Shown here in pieces: positions 1-7,230 of a DNA stretch of 18,930 nucleotides (positions within the stretch are counted from its first letter, which is position 1; each line of letters starts with the position of its first letter). The translations under genes and the position numbers were made by a program. Source of the DNA: JANQLU01 sp964434955 (GTDB lineage Bacteria; Planctomycetota; Planctomycetia; Pirellulales; Pirellulaceae); the NCBI GenBank assembly GCA_964434955.1, contig CAYSXI010000095.1, positions 1 through 18,930 of the forward strand, given 5' to 3'. A model generated the notes under the pieces. The model was given only the letters and a program-made list of their open reading frames with translations. It ran no database searches and was not told the origin of the DNA.

Positions 1-2
1 AA

Positions 3-1523
3 AGGAGTGGTTCGGAATCTCAGGACTTGCTGGATCAATTTGTTGCGCTGGGTTACATCGATGACCAGGGAAGCGACAAAGAGAAACAAGAAGAATCGGC
101 CGACATCGAAGGCAAATACAATTTGGCGCGGTGTTTGATTTGGCAAGGAAGGAATGACGAAGCCCGAGTCCTTCTAGAGGAAATCCTGTTTCGAACGCCC
201 TGGGAAACTCGGTTCATCGTTCTGTTGGCGGACTGTTATTTCCGGGCAGGATATATTCGCCAAGCTGAAACGTTAATTGAAAAGTCGTTTGATCTTGGCA
301 AGACGAAAGTCGTCCAGGTAGTCTTGATTTACGCCAAGATCAAGTTGGCCAACCGGGAATTCGATGAAGGCATGAAATTGCTTTTGTTGGCAATGAAACG
401 CAATCCCCGGTTTCCGGAAGTGATGGTTCAAGTCGGTGACGTTTTTGCCAAACAGCGAAATTGGAAAAATGCCGAAGAGGCGTACAAGAAAGCGCTTGCT
501 CAAAACAGTGAATTGGCCTTGGCCAGCGAAGGGCTCTCTACCGTTTATGTTCGGACGGGCCGGAACCAGGAAGCCATGGACGCCGCTCTGGATGCCGTTG
601 GCTTGCTGCACCGTCTGCCCAAGGCCCACCTTAATCTGGGCGTGACCCTTGCCCGATCGGGCGATTTCGAAAGGGCGTTGCTGGCCTTCCAAACGGCCTC
701 TCGTTTTGCTCCGCGTTGGCCCAACCCGCATCGCTGGTGTGCAAGTACCTATGACAAGATGGGAAAACCGCAACTTGCCGATAAGCATCGCAAAAAAGTC
801 GTTGATCTTGGCGCGATTCAACAATCCGATCGGAATCTGGCGAAGGAAAGACGCGAGCAAACGTTTGAACTTCCTTCGATCGAATCCGAGGAGGCGCGAG
901 ATGCCAGGATCATCAAGGAGCGGCCCAGTCCTTCGGATCCTGTCGACAAATCGGGGAAGACTTTTGTGCTTGTATCCGGACTACCTCGATCGGGCACTTC
1001 GCTGATGATGCAAATGCTCCATGCAGGCGGAATGAATGTCCTGACGGATGAGAAACGTGCCGCCGACGAGGACAACCCGCGCGGCTATTTTGAATGGGAA
1101 GACATTAAGAAAATTGACAAGCAACCGGAGTTGTTGGAGTCCGTCGAAAGCGAGCAGGTGATCAAGGTCATTTCGATGCTGTTGCAAAAGATGCCGAAAG
1201 AGCACGACTACAAAGTGATCTTCATGATGCGGCCGATTGATGAGATCGCACGCTCGCAGAAGAAAATGATCGACCGGCTCGGAACGGCAGGGGCTGCAGT
1301 GGAGCCCGACGAGTTGAAGCGAAGCCTGGCCGCCCATCGAAAATCGGTTTTGGAGTGGGCATCGCGGACCGAGAGCGTTAAACTTTTGGCGATCGACTAT
1401 ACCGAGCTGGTCGGCAACCCCGAGTCGCCCATCGAAAAAATCAAACAGTTTCTGGAGGGCATGATTCCCAATCCGGAAAAACTGGTGTCTGCTATTGATC
1501 AATCGCTTTATCGAAATCGATGA
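3..1523 (+). CDS. TPR-sulfotransferase protein, 5' end cut by window
   Basis: The reading frame is open to the left edge, and eight codons precede the first possible start (TTG at 27), so the true start is probably outside the window. Counting from that TTG, residues about 30-265 are TPR-like helical pairs. After a charged linker (265-310) comes a sulfotransferase-like domain. Its 5'-phosphosulfate loop is GLPRSGTS (318-325), and a second PAPS-site segment, RPIDEIARSQ, lies near 402-411. Proteins of this family move sulfate from PAPS to an acceptor; the acceptor here is unknown. The first visible residues, ending in LGYID, resemble the end of planctomycete phosphodiesterase/sulfatase-type domains that run into TPRs. 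The whole protein may therefore be a hydrolase-TPR-sulfotransferase fusion, but that is inference. The next gene, nnrE, starts 20 bases downstream. The domain calls are firm; the full architecture is not. Confidence 0.85.
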   Translation, partial: RSGSESQDLLDQFVALGYIDDQGSDKEKQEESADIEGKYNLARCLIWQGRNDEARVLLEEILFRTPWETRFIVLLADCYFRAGYIRQAETLIEKSFDLGKTKVVQVVLIYAKIKLANREFDEGMKLLLLAMKRNPRFPEVMVQVGDVFAKQRNWKNAEEAYKKALAQNSELALASEGLSTVYVRTGRNQEAMDAALDAVGLLHRLPKAHLNLGVTLARSGDFERALLAFQTASRFAPRWPNPHRWCASTYDKMGKPQLADKHRKKVVDLGAIQQSDRNLAKERREQTFELPSIESEEARDARIIKERPSPSDPVDKSGKTFVLVSGLPRSGTSLMMQMLHAGGMNVLTDEKRAADEDNPRGYFEWEDIKKIDKQPELLESVESEQVIKVISMLLQKMPKEHDYKVIFMMRPIDEIARSQKKMIDRLGTAGAAVEPDELKRSLAAHRKSVLEWASRTESVKLLAIDYTELVGNPESPIEKIKQFLEGMIPNPEKLVSAIDQSLYRNR

Positions 1524-1528
1524 TCAAT
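1494..1528. repeat. Inverted repeat over the sulfotransferase stop codon
   Basis: The left arm ATTGATCAATCG (1494-1505) pairs with CGATGATCAAT (1518-1528), giving 11 pairs with one bulged A and a 12-base loop. The TGA stop (1521-1523) lies in the right arm. The hairpin ends four bases before the GAGG ribosome site of the next gene. No T-run follows, so it is not a standard intrinsic terminator; it could slow transcription, protect mRNA or affect nnrE translation. Confidence 0.5.
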
Positions 1529-1532
1529 CTAT

Positions 1533-1536
1533 GAGG
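1533..1536 (+). promoter_or_regulatory. Ribosome binding site deciding the GTG start of nnrE
   Basis: GAGG lies seven bases before GTG at 1544. The nearby ATG at 1531 is in another frame, and an in-frame TGA at 1532-1534 rules out any earlier start. Confidence 0.6.
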
Positions 1537-1543
1537 CAAACGG

Positions 1544-2227
1544 GTGCGGTATCTTTCTTGTGAGCAATCTGCTGCCGTGGATCAATTGGCCATCACGGAG
1601 CTGGGGATACCTGGCGCGATCTTGATGGAAAACGCGGGGCGTGGATGCGTTGATGAATTAGAAGCCGCGGGGATCCGGGGGAAGGTTTGGGTGCTTTGCG
1701 GGCCCGGCAACAACGGTGGCGATGGACTGGTGATCGCTCGCCATCTTTTTCTTCGCGGCTACCAAGTCAAAGTCGATTTGCTTTTTCCCGCATCAAAATT
1801 TCAGGGAGATGCGAAGCTGAACCATGAGATTGCGACGAATTTCGGGATCGAAATATGCGATCGCAACATCGCGGAGTCCTTTCAATTGCACGCGACTCCC
1901 GATGACTTCAATTCCGAGGACTGGATCATCGACGCTGTCTTTGGCACCGGTTCTCGCTTACCCTTGAGTCAGAGCTTTTCAGTATTTTTCGAGTGGATCA
2001 ATTTATTGTCCGCCAGAAAATGTGCGATCGATTTGCCAACGGGCGTGGATGGAAACACAGGTAGTAAAGATCCGAATTATTTTCATCCGGATCTGACGTG
2101 CGTCCTTTTGGCGGCAAAAAAATGCATGGATCCGGAATCCAGTCAGGACTCGGCGGCTTTCGGCCAAGTGAAAGTCGTGTCGATTGGAACCCCGGAATGG
2201 CTTTTGGAAAAAGTCCTCGGAGCATGA
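1544..2227 (+). CDS. nnrE: NAD(P)H-hydrate epimerase (YjeF N-terminal family)
   Basis: Cytoplasmic metabolite-repair enzyme that interconverts the R and S forms of hydrated NADH and NADPH, so that the S-specific dehydratase can restore the cofactor. The 227-residue protein is the usual length for the stand-alone epimerase domain. The hallmark GPGNNGGDG loop is at 53-61, an aspartate in the DAVFGTGS segment is near 130, and the DLPTGVDGNTG motif is at 163-173. The C-terminal dehydratase domain (NnrD) of bifunctional YjeF proteins is absent and no nnrD lies in view, so it must be encoded elsewhere. The start is GTG, supported by GAGG seven bases upstream and an in-frame stop just before it. Only 20 bases separate it from the sulfotransferase gene, so the two are probably cotranscribed, with no obvious functional link. 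Confidence 0.93.
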   Translation: MRYLSCEQSAAVDQLAITELGIPGAILMENAGRGCVDELEAAGIRGKVWVLCGPGNNGGDGLVIARHLFLRGYQVKVDLLFPASKFQGDAKLNHEIATNFGIEICDRNIAESFQLHATPDDFNSEDWIIDAVFGTGSRLPLSQSFSVFFEWINLLSARKCAIDLPTGVDGNTGSKDPNYFHPDLTCVLLAAKKCMDPESSQDSAAFGQVKVVSIGTPEWLLEKVLGA

Positions 2228-2234
2228 GGGCAAA

Positions 2235-2266
2235 TTGACACTTGTGGGCAAAAAGCGGAGTACCCT
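2235..2266 (+). promoter_or_regulatory. Possible promoter of the secreted-protein gene
   Basis: A consensus -35 TTGACA sits at 2235-2240 in the 63-base gap after nnrE. The best -10-like hexamer, TACCCT (2261-2266), is 20 bases away, longer than the usual 17, so the -10 assignment is weak. An AAAGGA ribosome site follows at 2279-2284, six bases before the ATG at 2291. Confidence 0.28.
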
Positions 2267-2290
2267 GTCTAAACTTCGAAAGGAATAATC

Positions 2291-4219
2291 ATGTCAAGTC
2301 CTCGATGGCTTCTCCTCACGCTCGCGGTCGTAATCCTGGGCCAATTCTCCACGTCCGCTTTGTCCACGCCCGCTAGTGCCTTTCAAGGCAAAGAGAAACA
2401 GCAGCCGATTGAGGCGTTGCGTGAGATTTCCGAGTCAGCCGCTTTATTTCATAGTCGCAAACAGTTTGTCGAACATGGCAAAGCAATGATGAAGGACATT
2501 GGCTATGGCGGTTTGGCGCCGATGGTCGATACCTTGCTTGAGTTCAAGGCAAAAGGCGCTTTCGACGAAGAGAAGCCAATCATCCTGTACGGCGATTTAT
2601 TCGGAGCCAACACCGTCATGGTCCTTCAAATCAAGGATAAGCAGAAGCTTCTCGAATATTTGAATCTCGATGGCAAAGACGTGGATCTTACTCGGCCCTT
2701 TGAAACTGACGATGATCCGGGCATCGCCGGCTTGCCTGTGGAAGGTGAATTTGCGGGCATTCTTGGGAACGATTATGCCATCGGAAGTAAAAAATCGGTT
2801 GCCAACTACCTGAAGTCCAAGCCCGTCGGCAAGTTCTTTTCCGACGAAACTGCCAAGCTAATCAACGAAAGTGGGCTCGTCCTGTTTCACAAGTTTGATC
2901 CGAAAGATGGGCCGCTTTATATCGGTGAAAGGCAACGCAAGCACTACGATGAAGAAGAGTTGGCGGCCTACAAGAAAATAGAAGAGGCGTCCAAGTTTGG
3001 GCAGATCTACCTTGCCGGGTTTACCTACGAAAAAAAGACATTGGAAGCCCGGCTCCATGCCATGATCCGGGAAAACAAGTTCTCCAATGAGCTGTTCGAT
3101 TTTGAAATCGCCAAGCAGCCGGTGAGGACGACGATTGGATTGCCAAAGAAGCAGTTGATTCTGTCGCTGTCCGCGCGGTTGTCGACTTTCAAGTCACCCG
3201 CGACGCTTCGGATGTTAGCAAAACAAATGTTCGTGTATGGTCCCGAGGATTTCCTGTTTGAGCAACGCCTTTCCCGGTTGGCCAGCGATATGTTCGCGGA
3301 AGCCTGGCACGAGTTGGATACCGTTCGACTCGGCCTCTACGTTGCCGACGAAGGCGAAGTTGCTGGAAGTATGGCTTTGATTGGGATCGTGGATCCAAAA
3401 AAGCCGGAAGCGTTTCCCGCGAGGTTGCAGTCCTTGATTCAAACGGTTGATTCGCCGGAAAACGACGCCGCGAAAAAACAAAAGCTGGATCAAATCAAAA
3501 ACTGGATTTCGCAGCTAAGCGATCGCAATTTCGAAGTTCGTCGCCGAGCTTCGGCACGATTGCTTCTGGCAGGCTTGGACGCGGAAGAGCCTTTGCGCAA
3601 AGCCACCCAGTCGGGATCGCCCGAGCAACGAATGCGGGCCAACCTGGTTCTCCGAAGGCTGAAACAGAACATTTCGAAAGCAGCCGACAACTTGAACAAT
3701 GAGAATCAATCCTTGTGGAATTCGGTTCAACCGACCTATGAGCTGGTGAAAGGTCCCATTGAAATTCAGGGCAAGGAAGCTCAGTTGATTCAGATGAAAG
3801 TCGCTGATCCAGAGAACCCGACGAACGCCCGGTTTATCGTGATGATGCGGCAATTGTTCGGAAAAAACTGGGACAAGATTCATCTGGTTCAAGTCGGGGA
3901 ACGTTTTGCATTCATGATCGGTTCGTCGGACAAGCTGTTCGCCGAAACCGTTGAAAACCTGAAGCAAGGCAAAGATCCGATCCGAGAGGTTGTTAAAAAA
4001 AATCCCCGTCGCCTCAATTCCAACAATCAGGTTGAGGTTCACATGTCGGCCGGTCGCGTGATCGATTATTTTGTCAAACCAGAATATGATTTTCGTGAAA
4101 ACGACGATCGTGAAACAATTACCTCCATGGGGCTAAGAATAAGCCCGCGTTCCTGGGAAGGCAGTTTTCATATCCCTGCGAATGACATTGAAGACGTGCT
4201 TCGGTATATCATTCGATGA
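2291..4219 (+). CDS. Secreted protein of unknown function with HEAT-like segment
   Basis: A protein of 642 residues with a Sec-type signal peptide (arginine at 5, hydrophobic 7-20, likely cleavage near ASA at 28-30). I do not recognise a named enzyme family and see no catalytic motif. Residues about 402-457 look like a pair of HEAT-like helical repeats (pattern W-I-x2-L-S-D, then VRRRASARLLLAG), a type common in planctomycete exported proteins. The flanking regions seem to echo each other: a segment built on AIGSKKSVANYL (163-174) resembles one on FMIGSSDKLFAETV (541-554), so the protein may be two related domains joined by the HEAT part. A DUF3352-like fold is possible but unproven. The start is supported by AAAGGA six bases before ATG. 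It is probably its own transcription unit, with TTGACA upstream and about 130 bases downstream to the next gene. Confidence 0.85.
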   Translation: MSSPRWLLLTLAVVILGQFSTSALSTPASAFQGKEKQQPIEALREISESAALFHSRKQFVEHGKAMMKDIGYGGLAPMVDTLLEFKAKGAFDEEKPIILYGDLFGANTVMVLQIKDKQKLLEYLNLDGKDVDLTRPFETDDDPGIAGLPVEGEFAGILGNDYAIGSKKSVANYLKSKPVGKFFSDETAKLINESGLVLFHKFDPKDGPLYIGERQRKHYDEEELAAYKKIEEASKFGQIYLAGFTYEKKTLEARLHAMIRENKFSNELFDFEIAKQPVRTTIGLPKKQLILSLSARLSTFKSPATLRMLAKQMFVYGPEDFLFEQRLSRLASDMFAEAWHELDTVRLGLYVADEGEVAGSMALIGIVDPKKPEAFPARLQSLIQTVDSPENDAAKKQKLDQIKNWISQLSDRNFEVRRRASARLLLAGLDAEEPLRKATQSGSPEQRMRANLVLRRLKQNISKAADNLNNENQSLWNSVQPTYELVKGPIEIQGKEAQLIQMKVADPENPTNARFIVMMRQLFGKNWDKIHLVQVGERFAFMIGSSDKLFAETVENLKQGKDPIREVVKKNPRRLNSNNQVEVHMSAGRVIDYFVKPEYDFRENDDRETITSMGLRISPRSWEGSFHIPANDIEDVLRYIIR

Positions 4220-4272
4220 TCGGAGGCTCAATTTTAGTTGATCAATAACGTCACTTGAGCATGCCATGGTTG

Positions 4273-4278
4273 TATAAT
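4273..4278 (+). promoter_or_regulatory. Perfect -10 box (TATAAT) of the membrane protein-DUF1569-DUF952 unit
   Basis: TATAAT lies in the 134-base gap between 4219 and the GTG at 4354. No good -35 is present at 17 bases; the nearest option is TCACTT at 4251-4256, 16 bases away. Transcription would start near 4285, leaving about a 70-base leader. Confidence 0.45.
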
Positions 4279-4353
4279 GCTTTGGGTTGAACGCACCAAA
4301 CATCCTTGAGTCTGCGGCTTTGAGTTGGTGTTGGGCGAGTGTAACGGCGTTCA

Positions 4354-4863
4354 GTGACAGAGCATGTTTTGGGCGGACGGAAATTGGACAGCGGGAAGCC
4401 ATCGGCAAGTTGGAAGACTTATGGATTTTTGATCACCACGATCTGGTTCGTCTTTGCGTTCACACTTGATTTCGTCGAAACACCGATCCGATTTTCTGTT
4501 GGCTTACCAAAAGAATCGGTGTTGGCGATCGGGCATCGGCTTTTTCATGTTCTCAATCGAGTCGAATACGTTTTCGCATTTGCAACGGCGATTTTCCTGT
4601 TCCTGCAATCAGGCCTGAAACTTGCCCGTGCGCTGTGGGCGCTCAGCGTGGCGATTCTCCTCATTCAAACGTGCATGTTGTTGATGATTCTTGATTCTCG
4701 AACCATTGCCCAAATAAACGGAGAGACGGTGGAACCAAGCAACGCCCATGTTTTGTATATTGGAATGGAAGTCGTCAAGCTTGCGGCATTGGTCGGGTCA
4801 ACGATCCTGTTGGTGCGCAACCACAATCGACATTGGAACGGGGAAAAACGGGCGAATCGATGA
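4354..4863 (+). CDS. Four-helix membrane protein of unknown function
   Basis: A 169-residue inner-membrane protein with four predicted membrane helices (about 22-42, 70-88, 92-115 and 133-153) and a basic C-terminal tail. A conserved-looking ETPIRF motif follows helix 1 (41-46), and HRLFHVLNRVEY precedes helix 2. I do not recognise a named family; a DUF4149/TMEM205-like protein is an alternative I cannot test. The start is uncertain. GTG at 4354 is the first available because the in-frame GTG at 4339 is followed at once by TAA, but no clear ribosome site precedes it. It ends 44 bases before the DUF1569 gene and appears to head a three-gene unit whose likely -10 is at 4273. Confidence 0.72.
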   Translation: MTEHVLGGRKLDSGKPSASWKTYGFLITTIWFVFAFTLDFVETPIRFSVGLPKESVLAIGHRLFHVLNRVEYVFAFATAIFLFLQSGLKLARALWALSVAILLIQTCMLLMILDSRTIAQINGETVEPSNAHVLYIGMEVVKLAALVGSTILLVRNHNRHWNGEKRANR

Positions 4864-4907
4864 CTTCGAGTCGAACGTCCAAGAACAGGCAAGGAGTAAA
4901 GTGATCC

Positions 4908-5390
4908 ATGGAAGAGTCGAAGCGACGAGAATTGAGTTTTTCAACTTTGGATGAGTGCGTAAGCGACGCTCAGATGCTCGCCGAAAAAGGTTACGATTCG
5001 GTCGGTGATTGGGATCTCGTTCAAGTACTGGGCCATTGTGGGAACTGGATGACCTATCCCATCGATGGTTTTCCCAAGCCAAATTTCTTTATGCGTGGCA
5101 TGATGTGGGCCATGCGGGTGACGGTGGCGAAATCCATGATAAAGAAAGTCCTGGAATCGGGATCGATGCCGGCGGGAAACCCAACCGTCAAAGAATCGGT
5201 GCCTTCACCGAATGCGACAGGCGACAAGCAGGCTGTCGAAAAGTTTGCCGAGACGGTTCAACGATTCAAAGATCACTCCGGTCCTTTTCTTCCCTCACCG
5301 CTTTTTGGGCAGATGGATGAAGCGTCCCTGATGAAGCTTAACCTGATACATACCCAGCACCACTTGAGCTTTCTGGTGCCCAAAGAATGA
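4908..5390 (+). CDS. DUF1569 / DinB-like protein
   Basis: A 160-residue protein matching the DUF1569 type of the DinB-like four-helix bundle. Family hallmarks visible here are a histidine in VLGHCGNWM (H43) and the C-terminal IHTQHHLSFL block (H148, H151, H152). In DinB-like proteins such histidines form a divalent-metal site, so metal binding is likely; the substrate is unknown. Some DinB relatives are thiol transferases, but nothing here shows that activity. The start at ATG 4908 follows AAGGAG (4891-4896) at a slightly long 11-base spacing; a GTG at 4901 is out of frame. The last four bases overlap the start of the DUF952 gene (ATGA), so the two are translationally coupled. No signal peptide is visible, so it is probably cytoplasmic. 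Confidence 0.88.
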   Translation: MEESKRRELSFSTLDECVSDAQMLAEKGYDSVGDWDLVQVLGHCGNWMTYPIDGFPKPNFFMRGMMWAMRVTVAKSMIKKVLESGSMPAGNPTVKESVPSPNATGDKQAVEKFAETVQRFKDHSGPFLPSPLFGQMDEASLMKLNLIHTQHHLSFLVPKE

Positions 5391-5719
5391 CGAACGAATC
5401 CGCAAACTCAAACGAGTTTATTTTCAAAATTTTGACAGGCGATCAATTCCATGAAGCCAAGGCGTCCGGGCTGTTTGCTGGTTCGCCCGATGATGCGCGG
5501 GACGGCTTCATTCACTTCTCGACAGAAACTCAGGTCGCCGGCACCCTGCAAAAGCACTTTGCGGGACAAAGCGGCCTCGTCATATTAAGATTCGCGGCAA
5601 ATTCGTTCGGTGAGGAGCTTAAGTGGGAGCCGTCACGAAATGGAGAGTTGTTTCCGCATCTCTATGGCGTGTTCAACATGAGCCAAGCCGAAGACGTGAC
5701 TTCGATTTTTTTGCCTTGA
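5387..5719 (+). CDS. DUF952 family protein
   Basis: A small 110-residue cytoplasmic protein of the DUF952 family. The characteristic DGFIHFST segment is at 39-46, and FPHLYG, with a second conserved histidine, is at 89-94. The length is typical and the fold has no established activity. The ATG overlaps the TGA of the DUF1569 gene by four bases, so the pair is translationally coupled and these proteins are probably made in fixed proportion. The gene ends head-on against the oxidoreductase gene at 5733, with only 13 bases between the two stop codons. Confidence 0.88.
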   Translation: MTNESANSNEFIFKILTGDQFHEAKASGLFAGSPDDARDGFIHFSTETQVAGTLQKHFAGQSGLVILRFAANSFGEELKWEPSRNGELFPHLYGVFNMSQAEDVTSIFLP

Positions 5720-5733
5720 TCCGCCATCGGATC
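5718..5733. terminator. Hairpin between two convergent stop codons
   Basis: GATCCG (5718-5723) and CGGATC (5728-5733) pair perfectly across a CCAT loop. The stem overlaps the TGA of the DUF952 gene and the last base of the TAG of the minus-strand oxidoreductase gene. Neither strand has a T-run just after it. It is the only structure available to end both transcripts, so a compact bidirectional terminator is possible. Confidence 0.45.
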
Positions 5734-7070
5734 TAGTCGAGCTTGGGTAGCTGCCACGGATCCCGTCGCTCGCGATCCAGCAACTCATTGTCCTTTTCGC
5801 TCTTGAAGGTCCACTTATGTGGATCCCATTGGAATTCCCTTCGGAATTGATAGGCCAGGTTACCCAAGTGTATTTGTGCAGCGGTACGGGCGCCCTTTTC
5901 GACCTCGGCGACGGGCGCTTTTCGTGACTTGATGCAGTCGAGCCAGTCACGATGATGACCCTTGGAAACCGCGAGGCGGATATGATCCTTTCGGCTCGGA
6001 CGGAGTTTGGCGATTTCCGCTGGGTCCGAGGAAAGGTGTCCGCGATCGATTCGGAGCTTACCTTTCTCACCATGGAAAACACAGCCACCTGGGCCGCCGT
6101 GAATGATTTCCAGTCCGTTTTCATAAACAAACTTTACGCCGCGTTTTGATTTGGGGTCATTGGGAGGAACTATTTTCACCGGGCCACTTTCGTCGAGTCC
6201 GAGCGCCCAATTCGCAATGTCGTAGTGATGCGCGCCCATGTCGGCGTGACCACCGCCCGCATACTCCCGGTACCTTCTCCACTGTGGGAAATGGTTGTGG
6301 ACACCGCGCGGGCTCAAGATGGAGTGATATCCTCGTTTTGGCGCGGGGCCCAACCAAAGGTCCCAGTCCAATCCCGGCTCCATTTTTTCCGTCCCGAGGT
6401 CACAGTCGATCGGCGGATCACCAACACCCACGGTGACCTTGTGAATTTTGCCGAGCCAACCATTTCGGATGATTTCAGCCGCTTCGCGAAACTTCCCAAA
6501 CACGTTGCTTCGTTGTTGGCTGCCGGTTTGAACAATTCGCTTGTATTTTCGCGTCGCATCGATACACAGTTTGGATTCGGCAATGCTCAAGGTAAGCGGT
6601 TTTTCACAAAACACATCTTTGCCGGATTTGCATGCTTCAACGAGTTGGATGCAATGCCAGTTCTCAGGGGTCGCAATGAGAACCGCGTCAATATCGTCTC
6701 GCTCGATGATCTTTCGGAAGTCTTTGTAGGCATCCACGCCCTTGAATTTACGATTCGCTTTCGAATAGTGCTTGTTGATCCGTTCCTCTGATTTGTCGAG
6801 TCTCGTCTGATCGACTTCACATACGGCGACAATTTGTGTGTCGGTCTGTCGCAACAAAATCGGGATGTGGTTGTCTTTGGCCATCTTGCCGCAGCCAATG
6901 ACACCGATGGTTAGTCGGTCGTTGGGCATGGCTCGGCCATCCGCTCGGCAAAGGTCGGGAAGAAAAGTAGGGATCGCGATTGTCGCTGCCGCGGATGCCG
7001 CTGATCGTCCAAGAAAGGAACGACGGGAAGGTTGTGGCGTCGATTGAGCGACGTTGTTTTTCTTGGTCAT
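5733..7070 (-). CDS. Tat-exported Gfo/Idh/MocA family oxidoreductase
   Basis: A 445-residue NAD(P)-dependent oxidoreductase of the Gfo/Idh/MocA superfamily, whose members act mainly on sugars, inositols and related polyols. A twin-arginine signal with SRRSFLGR (15-22) and an Ala-rich hydrophobic stretch predicts export in a folded, cofactor-loaded state. The Rossmann loop GVIGCGKMA is at 56-64. The family EKP motif, whose lysine is usually catalytic, is at 156-158. The C-terminal domain has the GGGHADMGAHHYD region (272-284) with a likely active-site histidine. The substrate cannot be told from sequence. The start is ATG, with GGAAG five bases upstream. It diverges from the Rieske gene across a 160-base gap and stands alone as a transcription unit. 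Planctomycetes carry many paralogues of this type. Confidence 0.93.
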   Translation of the reverse strand: MTKKNNVAQSTPQPSRRSFLGRSAASAAATIAIPTFLPDLCRADGRAMPNDRLTIGVIGCGKMAKDNHIPILLRQTDTQIVAVCEVDQTRLDKSEERINKHYSKANRKFKGVDAYKDFRKIIERDDIDAVLIATPENWHCIQLVEACKSGKDVFCEKPLTLSIAESKLCIDATRKYKRIVQTGSQQRSNVFGKFREAAEIIRNGWLGKIHKVTVGVGDPPIDCDLGTEKMEPGLDWDLWLGPAPKRGYHSILSPRGVHNHFPQWRRYREYAGGGHADMGAHHYDIANWALGLDESGPVKIVPPNDPKSKRGVKFVYENGLEIIHGGPGGCVFHGEKGKLRIDRGHLSSDPAEIAKLRPSRKDHIRLAVSKGHHRDWLDCIKSRKAPVAEVEKGARTAAQIHLGNLAYQFRREFQWDPHKWTFKSEKDNELLDRERRDPWQLPKLD

Positions 7071-7099
7071 CGTGACTTCCGAAAATTCAATGTTGGACG

Positions 7100-7113
7100 G
7101 GATCTATGGATCC
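7100..7113. repeat. Short inverted repeat in the divergent promoter region
   Basis: GGATC (7100-7104) and GATCC (7109-7113) flank TATG, in the 160-base gap between the oxidoreductase (minus) and Rieske (plus) genes. It could be an operator, but five-base arms are easily met by chance. I found no convincing -35/-10 pair for either gene in this gap. Confidence 0.2.
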
Positions 7114-7214
7114 GAATATTTTGAATGGGATCTCCCCCAAATGCAATTCCGCGTTCGGTCCCCCAGGCTTCTTCTCATTCGTAAAAGATTGGTCCAAAAT
7201 CATGGATCAAATTC

Positions 7215-7223
7215 AAGGGAGAG
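7215..7223 (+). promoter_or_regulatory. Ribosome binding site deciding the Rieske start
   Basis: AAGGGAGAG ends seven bases before ATG at 7231. This favours that ATG over the upstream in-frame start near 7054, which would overlap the divergent oxidoreductase gene and add 59 residues without family resemblance. Confidence 0.7.
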
Positions 7224-7230
7224 CAAATTA

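Noticed and set aside
4287..4469. 60-codon frame before the four-helix membrane protein
   Set aside because: It overlaps the membrane protein gene in another frame and has no ribosome site or resemblance.
7054..7230. 59-residue N-terminal extension of the Rieske protein
   Set aside because: It would overlap the divergent oxidoreductase gene, has no resemblance to the family, and a strong ribosome site precedes ATG 7231.
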